Shown here: positions 1-10,200 of the stretch, one piece after another
How positions within the stretch are numbered: position 1 is the stretch's first letter
How the letters are laid out: every line of letters begins with the position of its first letter
Source: Prorocentrum cordatum
Taxonomy: Eukaryota; Sar; Dinophyceae; Prorocentrales; Prorocentraceae
Assembly: GCA_963575745.1 (NCBI GenBank)
Contig: CAUYUJ010020588.1
Coordinates: 1-64,000 of the forward strand
Direction: 5' to 3'
DNA: 64,000 bases
Position numbers and translations under genes: made by a program
The notes under the pieces: generated by a model
Seen by the model: only the letters and a program-made list of their open reading frames with translations
Database searches by the model: none
What the model was told of the DNA's origin: nothing

Positions 1-49
1 AAGAGGCCAGGAAGCGAAAAGGCACCCATTTGGCACCGGTCCACCTTGG

Positions 50-102
50 GAGATTTTCCTGCCCCCAAAACCGCTGCGCGATTTCGGGGCTATGAAAATC
101 TC
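50..102. other. Hairpin palindrome at the N1 B1/A2 junction
   Basis: The arms GAGATTTTC (50-58) and GAAAATCTC (94-102) are perfect inverted repeats. Inside them lie a C-rich tract and a G-rich tract that can also pair. The same layout recurs at 35022-35073, 36341-36390, 40160-40212 and 56339-56390, always where a B repeat meets an A repeat. I infer that it is the recombination site of the circular cDNA junction. Confidence 0.6.
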
Positions 103-249
103 CTGCAGGCTGCCCTCGCAGGAGCGTTGGGCAGTGATGTCAAGCCTGCTGCTGGGCTGGGCTCCTGGGCAAACGCACCAGGCCCAATGCACCCAGGGCC
201 CAGCCAAGCAACTGCCGAGGCAGACCCGCGTCTGAGATAACACCGGGCC

Positions 250-1790
250 CAATGCACAGACAAGGCGTTGCGTGGGAGATGCTTGGGCTGCGCGCGCGCG
301 CGTAGAGAAGACGAGCTGTCTTCTGCGCGCACTCAGGTTGGTGCACGCCCGCGGGCCACATCGCTGTGCGGCCGGCTTCGGCTCCGCTTGACCGTTTGCG
401 CGGCCTCGCGCATCGCCTCCGCGCGCTTCCGCCGCGCCCGGCGCCTGTCTGCGCGCGCTTCCGTTTGCCTGGACGCGTAGGCGCTGGCGCTATCATTTAT
501 GCTACTACGCGCCTGTGCGTGCCTCTGTGCGCCTGCTTGGTATGCGTGAGTGTGCGCACTTCTGCATACTTCGGCGCGCTATTGCGCGCTATTCCGCGCG
601 TCTGTGCGCTCCTTACGTTTCTGCGCGCGTCTCCGCGCTTTTGCGCCTGCCTGCGCGCTCTGAGTGTATCAGCGTGCTTCTTTTACTCTTCTGCGCGTCT
701 GTGTTTGCTTCTGCGCGCATGTGCGCTTTTGCGTGCTTCCCGCGTTCTGCGCGCCTGTCCGTGCTTCTGCACGCCACCGCGCGTTCCAGCGCGCTCCATC
801 GCGCTTTTGCGCGCCTCTGCGTGCGCTTTCTGCGCGCCTGTGCATGTCTGCGCGCCGCAGCAGACCTGTGCGTGCTTCCGCGCGTCTGCGCGCGCTCCTG
901 CGCGCCTGCGCCCGCCAGCTTCCGCGTCCTCGGGCGCCCCTGTGCAATCGCGCATGCCTGCGCGCGCTTCCGCGCGCTGGTGCGCGTCAGCACGCTCGAA
1001 TGCGTTTATGCTAGCCTCCGCGCGCTGATGCGCGCCTGTGCGCGTGGTCGCGCTTCTGCGCGCTTGCGCGCGTTTCTGCGCCTCTGAGCGTTCTTGCGCA
1101 CTTACGCCTGCGCGCCCTTCCGCGCGTGAGTGTTCAAGCGCCCTTGTGTGCTTCTGCACGTCTTGGCGTGCGAATCTGCGCGCCTGCGCGGGTTTACGCG
1201 CCCCTGTGTGCTGGCGCCTGCTTCTGCGCGCCGCAGCGCGCGCCCGCTGCATGCCACGCTTCTGCGCCTCAGTATGCGTTTCGCGCGACCGCGGGCGTTT
1301 TAGCGCGGCCGTCCGCAACTCTGCTCGCGCTTTCGCGCGCCTGCGCACACGTTCGTCCGCCCGCGCCCCCGCGACACCTGCGCGGGCTTTTGCGCGCCTC
1401 TGCGCGTTCCTGCGCGCGTGCGCGTTCTATCTGCGCAGCTGTGTGTTTCTGCGCGCCTATGCAGGTTTGTGCGATTCTGCGCGTTTATATAGCGCTTCCG
1501 CGCCTGGGCGTGTGTTTCGCGCGCCTGCGGGCGTTTTAGCGCATCTCTCGGCAACTCTGCGCGCCTCTGCGCACTCCTGCGCGCGCTACGCGCTTGCGGC
1601 ATCGTCGCGGGACTTTACGCGTCTCTGCGCGTTTTTGCGAGCCTGCAGATGCTTTTTGCGCAGTTGGGCGCGTCTGCGCGCCTCTGCGTGCGCTGCAGCG
1701 CGCCTCTGCACGATCGCGCGCCTCTGGGACTCCTGTGCACGCTAAACCGTCATTGAGCGCGCGCCTGCGCGCGCCCAGACGGGCCATCCG
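250..1790. repeat. Degenerate TGCGCGC-rich low-complexity satellite
   Basis: About 1.5 kb is built from variants of tcTGCGCGCcTctgcgcgc with no sharp unit length. Long open frames occur on both strands (for example 366-1028 and 1038-1745), but they encode only Arg/Ala/Cys/Leu-rich low-complexity peptides. This is the pattern expected from a stop-poor repeat and not from genes. It forms the body of N1. Confidence 0.7.
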
Positions 1791-2359
1791 AGCGCAATGT
1801 TGTGCTCACGCGCCCAGACGGGAGATCCGGGTGCAATTCAGCAGTGCGGGACGGCGCGCGGCGGCACTCAGCGCGTGAACACGTGCTTGCGCAGGCACGC
1901 GCAAGCGCACGTGGAGGCAGAGGCGCGAAGAAACGCGGAAGCGCACTTAGGCGTGGGCATCCTGTGGGCAGCGCGGCGCCGCGCGCTCCATGACGGAAAG
2001 CCTTCCCGTCCTGCGGGGGCTCTTCCTGTCACAGCGCTGCCTCCCGTCCTGCGGGAAGCTCGGCCTCGCTGCGGAGTGCCTCTCCCGTCCTGCGGGACAT
2101 TCTCTCTGCTGCAGGGCGTCGCCCTGCTGCTGCGACGTGCTGAACACGGATCGGAGCATCTGCAGCGAGGAGCGCTCTCCACCGCACATCCCAGCCACCA
2201 ACCAGCCAGCCAGCGAAGAGGAGGAAGACGGAGGCGAGCGGGAGGTGAGGCCGCTCGGGCGCGTGAGCCGCAGCCCCCTATTGGAGGAACCCAGGCAGAG
2301 AGCTGCGCCTGCAACTCAAAGCGCCCGACGTCGCATTCTTTGAGGGCTGCCAAAAGGCT
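1791..2359 (-). other. N1 leader-like segment with short CCCGTCCTGCGGG repeats
   Basis: Three copies of a short stem-like motif (CCCGTCCTGCGGG) lie between about 2006 and 2098. From about 2210 the sequence resembles 32818 onwards in N2, including a shared ccagccagcc tract and a GA-rich stretch. I see no gene. By position this is the start of the N1 transcript, next to A1. Confidence 0.4.
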
Positions 2360-2452
2360 AAGAGGCCAGGAAGCGAAAAGGCACCCATTTGGCACCGGTC
2401 ACCTTGGGAGATTTTCCTGCCCCCAAAACCGCTGCGCGATTTCGGGGCTATG

Positions 2453-2508
2453 ACAAAAACGGAAAGGGCGGCAATGGCAAAGGTGGCAAGGGCGGAAAAA
2501 AATGGTGA
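2453..2508 (+). pseudogene. C-terminal remnant of element A Gag, ending in UGA
   Basis: Read in frame to the TGA at 2506-2508, this fragment encodes a Lys/Gly/Asn-rich tail ending GGKGGKKW. The other Gags in the window end in similar basic Gly/Ser/Lys/Trp tails (44482, 48495, 60497), so I take it as the last residues of element A's Gag. The rest of the gene lies to the left, beyond the N1 insertion and the window. The RT frame continues directly after this stop. Confidence 0.55.
2506..2508 (+). promoter_or_regulatory. In-frame UGA between gag and RT (element A)
   Basis: TGA follows TGG (Trp) and is followed by CAG ACG. The reading frame stays open into the RT, with the first ATG at 2614, 35 codons later. 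The same arrangement occurs at 44479-44481, 48492-48494 and 60494-60496. I infer a readthrough site. Confidence 0.5.
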
Positions 2509-4869
2509 CAGACGTCACCTTCAGACGCAGCGTCCTCTGACGAGGACGACAGCGGTGCGGATGCACCATGCGAAAGCGACTCCTCGTTCGCTTTTGGTTT
2601 CACCAATGACTTTATGGAGTTGCGGCGCGAAGTCGACCGCTTCCTGTCCGACAAAGCTCGCATACGCAGTATGTCTGCTTGGGATCATTTGAATTGGGCT
2701 TCAACGCTTCCTGCCTTATCCGAAGCAATTCGGTTGCCCGAAGAGCAGGAGGCCGCTCTTAGGCTCCAGTCCGGGGAGCCTCACCGCGCCCATCAGCTTC
2801 GGAAAGATGCGTATTTGCATTGGCGGGAAAGGAAACGAGTGACGGAACCAGCTTGGCTGCGTCTCCGTGGGTCGCTAGACCCACATGTGCAGCGAGTGCT
2901 TGGTCCTGAAAAGAACCTTCTCCTGTTCAAAGAGATGCTCTGCGCGAGCGGCAGTCCAGACATTCATTTGCCGCATCACCTTGCCCACGGTTTCCCGCTC
3001 TTGGGTACCATCCGTCCGAGCGGAACCTTGCCGCTGAAGCAAACTCAGGCCCCGGCGCTCACTCGCGACGAGTTGATCGGCGAGGCGCCGGCCATCAACG
3101 CGAGCACCATGGAGCGCGTGAAGGGCGAGCAGACTGCGGCGTCTTCTCTGCGACAGTCTCTTCTGGAGAAGACAGAGGACGAAGTCCGGGCAGGTAAAGC
3201 GCATTGGATTGAACTGGCAAACTTGCCGGTTAGCGCCGTTCTCACTCCCCGTTTCCCTGCTGACGAGGGGTGGAGGCGCCGGCAGGGCAAGTGGTATCAC
3301 AAAGCCCGGCCGATTGACGATTTCAAAGCATCTAGAATAAATGCAGCCACAGCTTCTTGCGAGAGAATTCGCCATGATTCTTTAGACGAGCTTTTAGGCG
3401 CGGCCCAAACTTTGTGGAACAACCGGAAGGTGTCCACCATGTGCCGCCTTCGTCTCCGGAAGGATGACGTGTCCGGCGCTTTTAAGACATTACCGCTGCG
3501 GCGTGAGGATTTGCCTTTCGCCATTGCGGTTCTTGGCGAAAGCGCTAAGGAGGGGAAGGCGCTGCAACTCTTCACTTGCCCGTTCGGTGCTGAGTCCAGC
3601 GTGCACGCCTGGCATCGCGTAGGCGATGCGTTGCAACGTATTTTGCTGCGCTTGTTTGCAATAGTTAACCCTAGATTCGTGGACGACTTTTTCGGGGTAG
3701 ACGAAGATCCACCCGATCTCCACGAAGACGCTTGGAGCGTGCATCCGTCCGCCAATGCTGAAACTTGCAGGCGGGCAATTCAAGACTTGCTCGGCTGGCA
3801 GCTTGACGAAGAGAAAGCCGTCACAGATGCAAGCAAGGCTGTAGTCTTGGGCGTTTCAGTGTGCTTCGAAGAAGCGGAAGGCGTCGCAGTCTTCGAGATA
3901 CCCGTCGAGAAAATAGAGAAGTGGCAAATTCATATTGCGGAGATTTTAAGGCAGGGAAGTTTGAGCCCTGCGTCGGCTCGTAAGCTGGCCGGCAAGTTGA
4001 GTTGGGGCGCCACGGTAGTGTTTCAGAGAAGTGCCAGAATCTTCCTGGTGCCAATTTGCCAATTTTTCACGCAGCGTGCTGGCAACCACATCCACCAATG
4101 AGCAACAGGTTGCGCCGGCGTACTCGCTTGGCTGGAGCTGTCTAAGATAGCCTAGATAACCACAAGATCAGATAGGTAGGAGAGATCAGATCAGAAGGAC
4201 TGGCATATAGTCACGCAAAGATAGAAGAAGACAGACAGATGATCAGAGACGCCAATCTAGAGACTCCGTTTCTTGGCACAAGTTCCAGCCTCTCCCCGCC
4301 CGGGTGGCCACTTGGCCCGCGACTTCTGCGACAGGTTGATTCCACTGTACGACCTGATCGACTTACAGGCGTATCCTCGCGGGGCTTTCGCGGCTGGGTG
4401 GCGCCTTCTCGGCAATTTGCGCAGAATTCGCTCGGAGGCGCAAGTTCACCGCCGGCTTTTTTCTTTTTTCTCTTGTTCTCCGCTGGTGGGCTCTCCCACG
4501 CAAGCAACAAATCGGCACGTGGGAGTTGCTTGCAGCAGTCTGTGCTGTATGGCGGCTTTTCGACAAAGTCCGTGCTCCTGTCGAAATCTTGCTGTTTGTA
4601 GAAAACACTGCTGCTCATGGCACAATTGTGCGCGGATCGTCGCGCCAGGAAGACTGGAACCACCTCGTCAGTGAAATCTGGTTCCAGCCAGCGTCGGTGG
4701 GCAATTGCTTTAGTGCTTGGTGGGTGCCGTCGCATTTAAACATCGCAGACGCACCAGGATCCCTGCGCCGGAGATCGTAACATGCTTGACGGCGCAAGGT
4801 TTTCAAGAGATCGATTTTCAGTGGCCGTGCCATTTGGCATGGTTGCCTCGTCTGGATGTCGTTTGCTAG
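2509..4869 (+). pseudogene. Reverse transcriptase-RNase H of element A, broken
   Basis: The RT would copy the element RNA into cDNA and the RNase H would degrade the RNA strand. The frame is open from 2509 to 4101. Visible RT blocks are ARPIDDFKASRINAAT, KDDVSGAFKTLPL and the catalytic PRFVDDFFG (F-V-D-D), followed by ARKLAGKLSWG. The frame is lost at 4101, and about 4105-4260 matches nothing else in the gene. RNase H resumes in other frames: QQIGTWELLAAVCAVW near 4506-4553, then a block ending ADAP near 4755, with the C-terminus at 4867-4869. The usual LFVDN of sister elements reads LFVEN here, so a catalytic Asp is Glu. The RNase H is therefore probably dead as well as split. Confidence 0.8.
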
Positions 4870-5036
4870 CAGCGGCAAAAAGAGATTGGCCCGCGTGGAC
4901 CCCAAACAGGACATTTTCACCCGGAAGCAGCCAGTGCCCAGAGCTTACTGGTGTGATGCTGTGGAAAGGCAAGCAACGTACGTCGTGATATGACTGCGCC
5001 GCACATTGATGCGGTTTTCTGCTTGCGCAAACTCAG

Positions 5037-5056
5037 CCGTAGCATTTTGGTTCGAA
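5037..5056 (+). promoter_or_regulatory. Spliced-leader-like sequence directly before the YR start (element A)
   Basis: CCGTAGCATTTTGGTTCGAA ends on the base before the ATG at 5057. The dinoflagellate SL begins CCGTAGCCATTTT and ends GGCTCAAG. With one deleted base I count 17 of 21 matches. The bases just upstream are CTCAG, so an AG precedes the motif as at a trans-splice junction. This is the clearest of seven such motifs before YR genes in the window. Confidence 0.6.
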
Positions 5057-6665
5057 ATGCTTGACTTCCTCAGGACACACCGCCAGGCTGTCGAAGCGGC
5101 CGAGCGCCAGCAGCGCGCATTCCACGATGTTCCTCCCGGGCCGGAGGCCTCGTGCGTGTACGTGCCGCCGAGAGCAAATACCCGGGCAGCTCCGGGGTAC
5201 GTTCCGCCTCGGTCAAAAGCAAAGGCGTCGCACCCGACAGAGAGCGTCGACTCTCGCGTGCGCGCCTGGGTTCAAACAGCGCTGGCAATGACGGCGCCGC
5301 AAGACCATCCACCAGGGTCTCTGCCCGACCTCGTGCTAGAGCTGCGATCAGCTGGAATCACGGGCCCTTGGGATCTGCAAGGTTTGGGCCGTGACGAGAT
5401 CGGACGAGTATTCCCGATCTTGGGATCGTTCCCTGCTTCCTTTGTCAGTAGCCTGCAGCAAGCACGTCTCCACGCAGAAGCTCAACAGCAAGTGCCGGCC
5501 ATCGCTGGGCCTGCTGCTCATGCAATTGGCGTTGCGCGTCTTGACGTGTCCACAGCCGGCGCCGCCCGAGCTGCTCTGCGAATCCTGGCGATCGCGCGTC
5601 GAGACGGCCAGCTGTTGGCGCCGGAGCTCCTTGCCGAGGCAATCGTGGCGCTCTCCAAGGTGCCGGCCGCGAATCTGCAGACGCTGCAGCACGGCGACCA
5701 CGATGAGATGCCGGAGCGGCCAGCAGATCGGGCATCTTGGCTTCTGGGCCACGACTGTCGGGACACATCTTGGCCTATCCAAGAGCTTGTGGTGCGCGAG
5801 CTCCAGAGCTGGCACCGCAGTGCGCTGAAATACGTTTCCCCGGTAAGGCTGTGGGGCCGCGTGGCTGCTGGCGTGCGGCAAGCGCCGTGGCCGCCAACAG
5901 AAGCCGTTCTGGGCGCTTTCGCGTTCACAGTGCAGAACGGCAACACACTCATCAAGTACGTCTCCCAGATCCGCTCCGTGCTGCGGCTCGTGCGTGCTCC
6001 GTTAGGAGCAATTTCCGATACGGCTGCCTTGGCTCGGGGAGCGGGAAAAAGCGCAGAACCTCGGTTTAAGGCCAGGGCATCCGCGAGGCAGACACGGGAC
6101 CTGGCCCGATACATTTGCAATGAATTAGAGGAGCGCGTCATTGCGGACAGCTTTGTAGTCGCACGGCATTTTTGCTTGCGCTATGGTTCGGAAGTTTTGC
6201 CGCTTTCGTGGAAATCCGACCATTCTTGTATAGATTGCCACCAAAGATGGGGTGGCAGAAGCTACAGTGCACCTCCACAAGCGCAAGAGTTGCCGAGGAT
6301 CAATCGCAGTTGTTCGAAGGTGTATATGTGCGCAGCAAACGCGAGAACTGTGCGGCGTATGCATTTTGAAAAAATGCTCATCGCAGCCCTTGGTTTTCCC
6401 TGGCGCCAGCTACGGCGCAGCTCTGGCAACGCTCAAGGTGGCAGCCATTGCTCTCGATTTCCCCAAAGCTGCTCTTTGGGGCGCGCACGCTTTTCGGCGA
6501 GGCTGGGCCGACGAAGCTTTAGCGCACGGCGGCGTCCCTGCCTTGTTCTTCAGCGGAGGCTGGAGAGGCGTGGCTGCGTTTGGATATGCTTCTGCGCAGG
6601 CTGTGGGGGCAGTGCAGGCGGCCGAATGGCTTGTGGAGTTCGCCGAATCTAGTGGCAGCGAGTGA
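5057..6665 (+). pseudogene. Tyrosine recombinase of element A, one frameshift
   Basis: This YR would integrate circular cDNA of the retrotransposon. I chose ATG 5057 because the N-terminus MLDFLRTHRQA aligns with the MLQFLDKSR and MLHFLEQSR starts of sister genes. Frame one runs to about 6225 and carries the first catalytic Arg in HFCLRYGSE. The rest continues in another frame to the TGA at 6663-6665. It holds a Cys motif (C-I-C-x7-C-G-V-C near 6325-6370), HAFRRG (H-x-x-R), GGWRG (Trp in the usual His/Trp position) and FGY with the presumed nucleophile. All catalytic residues survive, so the frameshift is the main defect. An assembly error is possible. Confidence 0.8.
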
Positions 6666-6860
6666 AAAACATATCATCCGCTCTGCTCTGCTCTGCCCTG
6701 CCGGGCTGCCGCCAACCCCATCGTACAAGGCCCTTGCGGGCCGGCGTGTGGCCGAAGGGCGCGCCCTTTCCCCCTCTCGGCAAACTTTGGGGTCGTCTCC
6801 GAGGTTCCCGTCTCCACATGGGGGAGGGGCCAGAGAAGGGCCGACAGGAGCCTCGACATG

Positions 6861-6968
6861 GGGCGAGCTACAGCAGTGGCTCTGTCTGCCCGAACCGACG
6901 CGCCCTGTGTCTGGCCCACTGTTGGCGCGACGACGCACGGGGCGAAGGCGAGGGCTAGGAGAATCCTC
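6861..6968 (+). repeat. Element A repeat B1
   Basis: The 108-base copy is identical by eye to 7446-7553. It lies 3' of the YR gene and ends in AGAATCCTC, the left arm of the hairpin at 6960-7006. This is the B1 copy of a split direct repeat. Confidence 0.75.
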
Positions 6969-7006
6969 ATGTACCATGGGCCCTTGTCGATTGGCAGGAG
7001 GATTCT
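6960..7006. other. Hairpin at the element A B1/A2 junction
   Basis: AGAATCCTC (6960-6968) pairs with GAGGATTCT (6998-7006) across a 29-base interior. The core differs from the TTTTC arms of the other elements, which suggests a YR with another sequence preference. Confidence 0.6.
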
Positions 7007-7445
7007 AAAGGTCTTCGCCGCAAGGTAGATTCTGGCGATTCCCTCCTCAGCCTCTCGTCGTCGTCGTGTCGTGCTAGTGTGGTTGCCGTGTGCGGTGCCG
7101 TCTGCGCCGTGCTGTGCCTGTGGTGCCGTGCTCAGTGCCGTGCGCTGTGAGCGTCGTCTGCCGTGCAGTGTGCCGTGCTGTCTGCCGTGCCGGCAGTCGT
7201 GGCGTGCCGTGCCGCGTGGCCGCCCGCGTCCGGGGCGGGGTACCAAGTACCGGCGGCTGAATTGCCCAGGCGGGCTGGCTGCGTCCTGTCGGGCGCAAGG
7301 AGGAGACGCTTGCAGCGTGCTCTGGCCCTGTCGGGCCCTTCACGTCCTGTCGGGCGTCGTGCGCTGCGTTGCAGCACGTGAAACCCGCCCTCCCTCCCTT
7401 GTGCGTCGTGTGTCGGTTGGGGGGGACGGGCCACAGAGAGTTCGG
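6969..7445 (+). repeat. Element A repeat A2
   Basis: This stretch between B1 and B2 occupies the A2 position of a split-direct-repeat terminus. Its A1 partner should lie left of the window. It contains several TGCCGTGC-type short repeats near 7090-7210 and no gene. Confidence 0.55.
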
Positions 7446-7553
7446 GGGCGAGCTACAGCAGTGGCTCTGTCTGCCCGAACCGACGCGCCCTGTGTCTGGC
7501 CCACTGTTGGCGCGACGACGCACGGGGCGAAGGCGAGGGCTAGGAGAATCCTC
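7446..7553 (+). repeat. Element A repeat B2, 3' end of the element
   Basis: Second copy of B1, ending in AGAATCCTC at 7545-7553. The next base begins a (GAG)n tract, so the 3' end of the element sits exactly at the microsatellite. Confidence 0.75.
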
Positions 7554-7741
7554 AGAGGAAGAAAAGGAGGACGAGGAGGATGAGGAGGAGGAGGAGGAGG
7601 AGCATGAGGAGGAGGAGGAGGAGGAGGAGGAGGAGGAGGAGGAGGAGGAGCAGGAGGAGCAGGAGGAGCAGGAGGAGGAGGAGGAGGAGGAGGAGGAGGA
7701 GGAGGAGGAGGAGGAGGAGGGGGAGGGGGAGGGGGAGGAGG
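7554..7741 (+). repeat. (GAG)n microsatellite, target flank of element A
   Basis: An almost pure run of GAG with a few GAT and CAG units. A long Glu-rich open frame crosses it (7369-8526), but this reflects the repeat and not a gene. Confidence 0.9.
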
Positions 7742-9095
7742 GACCTCCTTTTGTGGGTCGACCAGACCCTCGTGCGCGCCGCGCAGTGTGGGCGAGGCGA
7801 GAGCGGAGCGCCCCCGTGCCAACGTGCGGAGCGAGCGAGCCAGCCACTTCCGGCACCCGGGGGCCCGAGGCGGGGCCGTCTGGCGGGGCCCCTTGCGGGC
7901 GCGCTTTGGGGGGCCTGCGGGCCCGCCCTGGAGCGTCGGGAGGCCGACAAGACGAGGACGTTGAAAAACTCGGCGAGGCATCCATGACGTGGGCATCCTG
8001 GGCGTCCCGGGCCGAACGAGAGGGGGGAGATAGGGAAAGGGGGGGGTACGAAATCTGCTGCACGCAGCTGGTTTCGGCCCCGCCGCCGGGCCCATTCCTC
8101 GATACATGGCCGCTTCCCGGCGCCAGGAGGCGCTGGGAAAATCAGCTACGCGAGCTGATTCTCACCCCCCCCTTTGCTATCCCCCCCTTTCGCCTGGCCC
8201 GATTGGAGCCCTCTCGGGACGTCTTGGGGGCCTCTTTTTCTTCCAGGATCGTCTTGGGTTCTCCCTGGGCAGTCGTGGGTCCCTGCTTGGGCGCTTCAGG
8301 TCCGCCTTGGTTGTCTCTGGGCCGTCTTGGGGGCCTCCTGGGCTGTCTGGGGGCCCCTCTCAGCCGTCTCGCGGGCCTCTTGGGGGCCTCTTGGGGCGAT
8401 CATGGAGGTCTATGGGCACGTCTTCGAGCGACGGAAGCCCGAAAAGGCGAGAACGCTGAAAATCATTGGACCCTTAGGAAAGTCAAAGATGCTGGCTTCC
8501 TGGACGTCCACTTAGAGTCCTCTTGAGGCGTCCGACGGGCCTCTTGGCCCGTCTGGAGGACATCTTGGGACTTCTTCGGGCCATCCTGGGCCATTTCGGG
8601 CGTCTTGAAGGCATCTTGGCTGCCATCTTGGCCGTCTTGGGCTGAAAAGACCTCTGACCCATAGGTTTCCGGGTGGACAGCGGCCTAGGCCGCGACCCCA
8701 TTGGGAGTTCTTCGGAAAAGAACCAGAACGCCAGAAGCTCAGCATACCGCGTGCCCCTGTGATGAATCCGGGGGCGGCGCACAATGGCCTTCGGCCCATC
8801 CCGCCACCGTGCCTGGGTCGTGGATGCGGCGGAGGAGGAGGAGGAGGAGGAGGAGGCGGAGGAGCTACAGGGGGCATCCTAGGGGCGTCTCGGGGGCCTC
8901 TTGGGGGTCTTCTGGGGGCCTGCCGACGGCCTCGGGGGTCACCTCTTGGGGCGGAGGGTTCGAGATGTCAGTTCGTGCTCTTGCTTTGGGTCTCTCTTGT
9001 GGTCCTCCTGTGGCCGTCTTGGCCCCCGTCAGGATACTAGGCCTTCTCCCTCCTGCGCCGCCCGCCCGTCTATAGGGGTTTTCGTTTTTTTTTAG
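7742..9095. other. Unassigned GC-rich DNA
   Basis: No gene is recognised. Between about 8200 and 8650, and again near 8880-8930, short phrases such as TCTTGGGGGCCTC and GGGCCGTCTTGG recur. The same phrases return at 9660-9800, indicating a degenerate interspersed repeat. A small (GAG)n patch lies at 8832-8868. Confidence 0.6.
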
Positions 9096-9312
9096 GGGAG
9101 GAGGAGGAGGAGGAGGAGGAGGAGAAGGAGGAGGAGGGGGAGGAGGAAAGGAGGAGGAGGAGGAGGAGGAGGAGGAGGCGGGAGAGGAGAGGAAGGAGAG
9201 AACCAGGAAAGGGAGCAGCACGAGGAGGTGAGGAGAGGAGGAGGAGGAGGAGGAGGAGGAGGAGGGGAAGAGGAGGAGGAGAAGGAGGAGGAGGAGGAGG
9301 AGGGAGCAGGAG
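9096..9312 (+). repeat. (GAG)n / purine microsatellite
   Basis: GAG-rich purine tract with scattered AGA and GGA interruptions and no gene. Confidence 0.85.
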
Positions 9313-9505
9313 GGAGCAGGGAGCAGGGGGCAGGGCGCAACAGAGAGGAGGAGAGGTCCTGCCCGCAGGGGGAGGTCCTGCCCGCCCCTCGAGGAGGAGG
9401 CATCCGCACTGGGGTGCTGCCGCCGCGGCGGCGGCCCGGGGCTCCGGGCCCGCGCCCCGCCACGGCCGTCTCGGAGCGTCGGCAGCTCGAGGATACGAGA
9501 GCGCT
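9313..9505. other. Unassigned spacer between GAG tracts
   Basis: GC-rich, with a duplicated phrase GGTCCTGCCCGC near 9354-9384. It ends in GATACGAGAGCGCTC (9494-9508), which recurs at 9601-9615 on the other side of the next GAG tract. No gene seen. Confidence 0.5.
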
Positions 9506-9619
9506 CACGCTCGGAGGAGGAGGAGGATTGAGGAGGATTGAGGATGATTGAGGAGGAGGATTGAGGAGGATCGAGGAGGAGGAGGAGGAGGAGGAGGAGG
9601 ATACGAGAGCGCTCTCGCT
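9506..9619. repeat. GAG/GATTGAG tract ending in the palindrome CGAGAGCGCTCTCG
   Basis: GAGGATTGAG-type repeats run to about 9601 and are followed by the perfect 14-base palindrome CGAGAGCGCTCTCG at 9606-9619. A one-base variant (CGAGAGCGCTCACG) sits at the other edge near 9499, so the tract is bracketed by two copies. Confidence 0.6.
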
Positions 9620-10077
9620 CGTCCAAGACTCGTGGAGCACGCGCAGTTGTGGCACACTGGGGCGATCTTGGGAGGCCTTTTGGAGCCTCTTGTTAGGGGG
9701 TGTTGGGGCCTATGGGAACCTCTTGGGCCGTCTCGGGAGCATATTGGGCTGTCTTCGGGCCCTCGTGGGCCGTCGCGGCGTTCTCTGGGACCGTGCTGGG
9801 CACTTCTCGGGAGCCTCTTGCAGGCTCCTCATGTCGTTCTGGAAGGGTTCACCGTCCCGCAGGCCGACGCGACGCACCCCAAGAGCATCCAAAAGTGCGT
9901 TCCGGATCTTTTTCTCAGAACCTTACAACACGAAAAAGCCGCACGTACACTTGCACGAGGATTGGGCACTCAGCCTCGTGTTGATGGCACGGTGGCGGAC
10001 ATCTACCGTACATATTGAGTTCTTAGAGTGGCGCAACCTGTACGACACTTGGACGCATAGAGCAGGATTCTCAGATT
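9620..10077. other. Unassigned DNA between GAG tracts
   Basis: Resembles the TCTTGGGGGCCTC-type repeat of 8200-8650 at first, then unique sequence. No convincing coding segment. Confidence 0.5.
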
Positions 10078-10200
10078 GAGGAGTCGGAGGAGGAGGAGGA
10101 GGAGGAGGAGGAGGAGATAGTGAGGAGGAGGAGGAGGAAGAGGAGGAGGGGATTCTCAGATTGAGGATACGGAGGAGGAGGAGGAGGAGGACGACGACGA
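10078..10200 (+). repeat. (GAG)n microsatellite with GGATTCTCAGATTGAGG duplication
   Basis: GAG repeats are interrupted by GGATTCTCAGATTGAGG, present at about 10071 and again at about 10150. GGATTCT resembles the right arm of the element A hairpin, so a trace of a related insertion is possible. Confidence 0.7.

Larger units (their letters stand above)
1..2452 (-). mobile_element. N1: coding-less YR-type element inserted in the gag of element A
   Basis: Bases 1-92 and 2360-2452 are near-identical direct copies that begin with the same tract and end in the same half hairpin. This matches an A2 copy with B1 to its right at the left end, and an A1 copy at 2360-2452 at the right end, for an element read on the minus strand. 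Between them I find no Gag, RT or YR coding, only satellite-like DNA. The right end abuts the Lys/Gly-rich end of a gag gene at 2453, so N1 interrupts element A. The same A1 sequence recurs at 32818-33067 (N2). A non-autonomous element mobilised in trans is the simplest reading; a large internal deletion derivative is the alternative. The left end lies outside the window. Confidence 0.6.

Noticed and set aside
1-1790. Arg/Cys/Ala-rich genes in the TGCGCGC region
   Set aside because: Several frames on both strands are open at once, and all translate the same low-complexity repeat.
5057-6665. Bacterial integron or XerC/D-type integrase
   Set aside because: The YR lies 3' of a matching RT-RNase H and before B1-A2-B2 repeats, repeated in several copies in a eukaryote-like setting. 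It is a YR retrotransposon gene.
7369-8526. 385-residue Glu-rich open frame
   Set aside because: It is the translation of a (GAG)n microsatellite plus element A's B2 repeat. The frame has no conserved domain.
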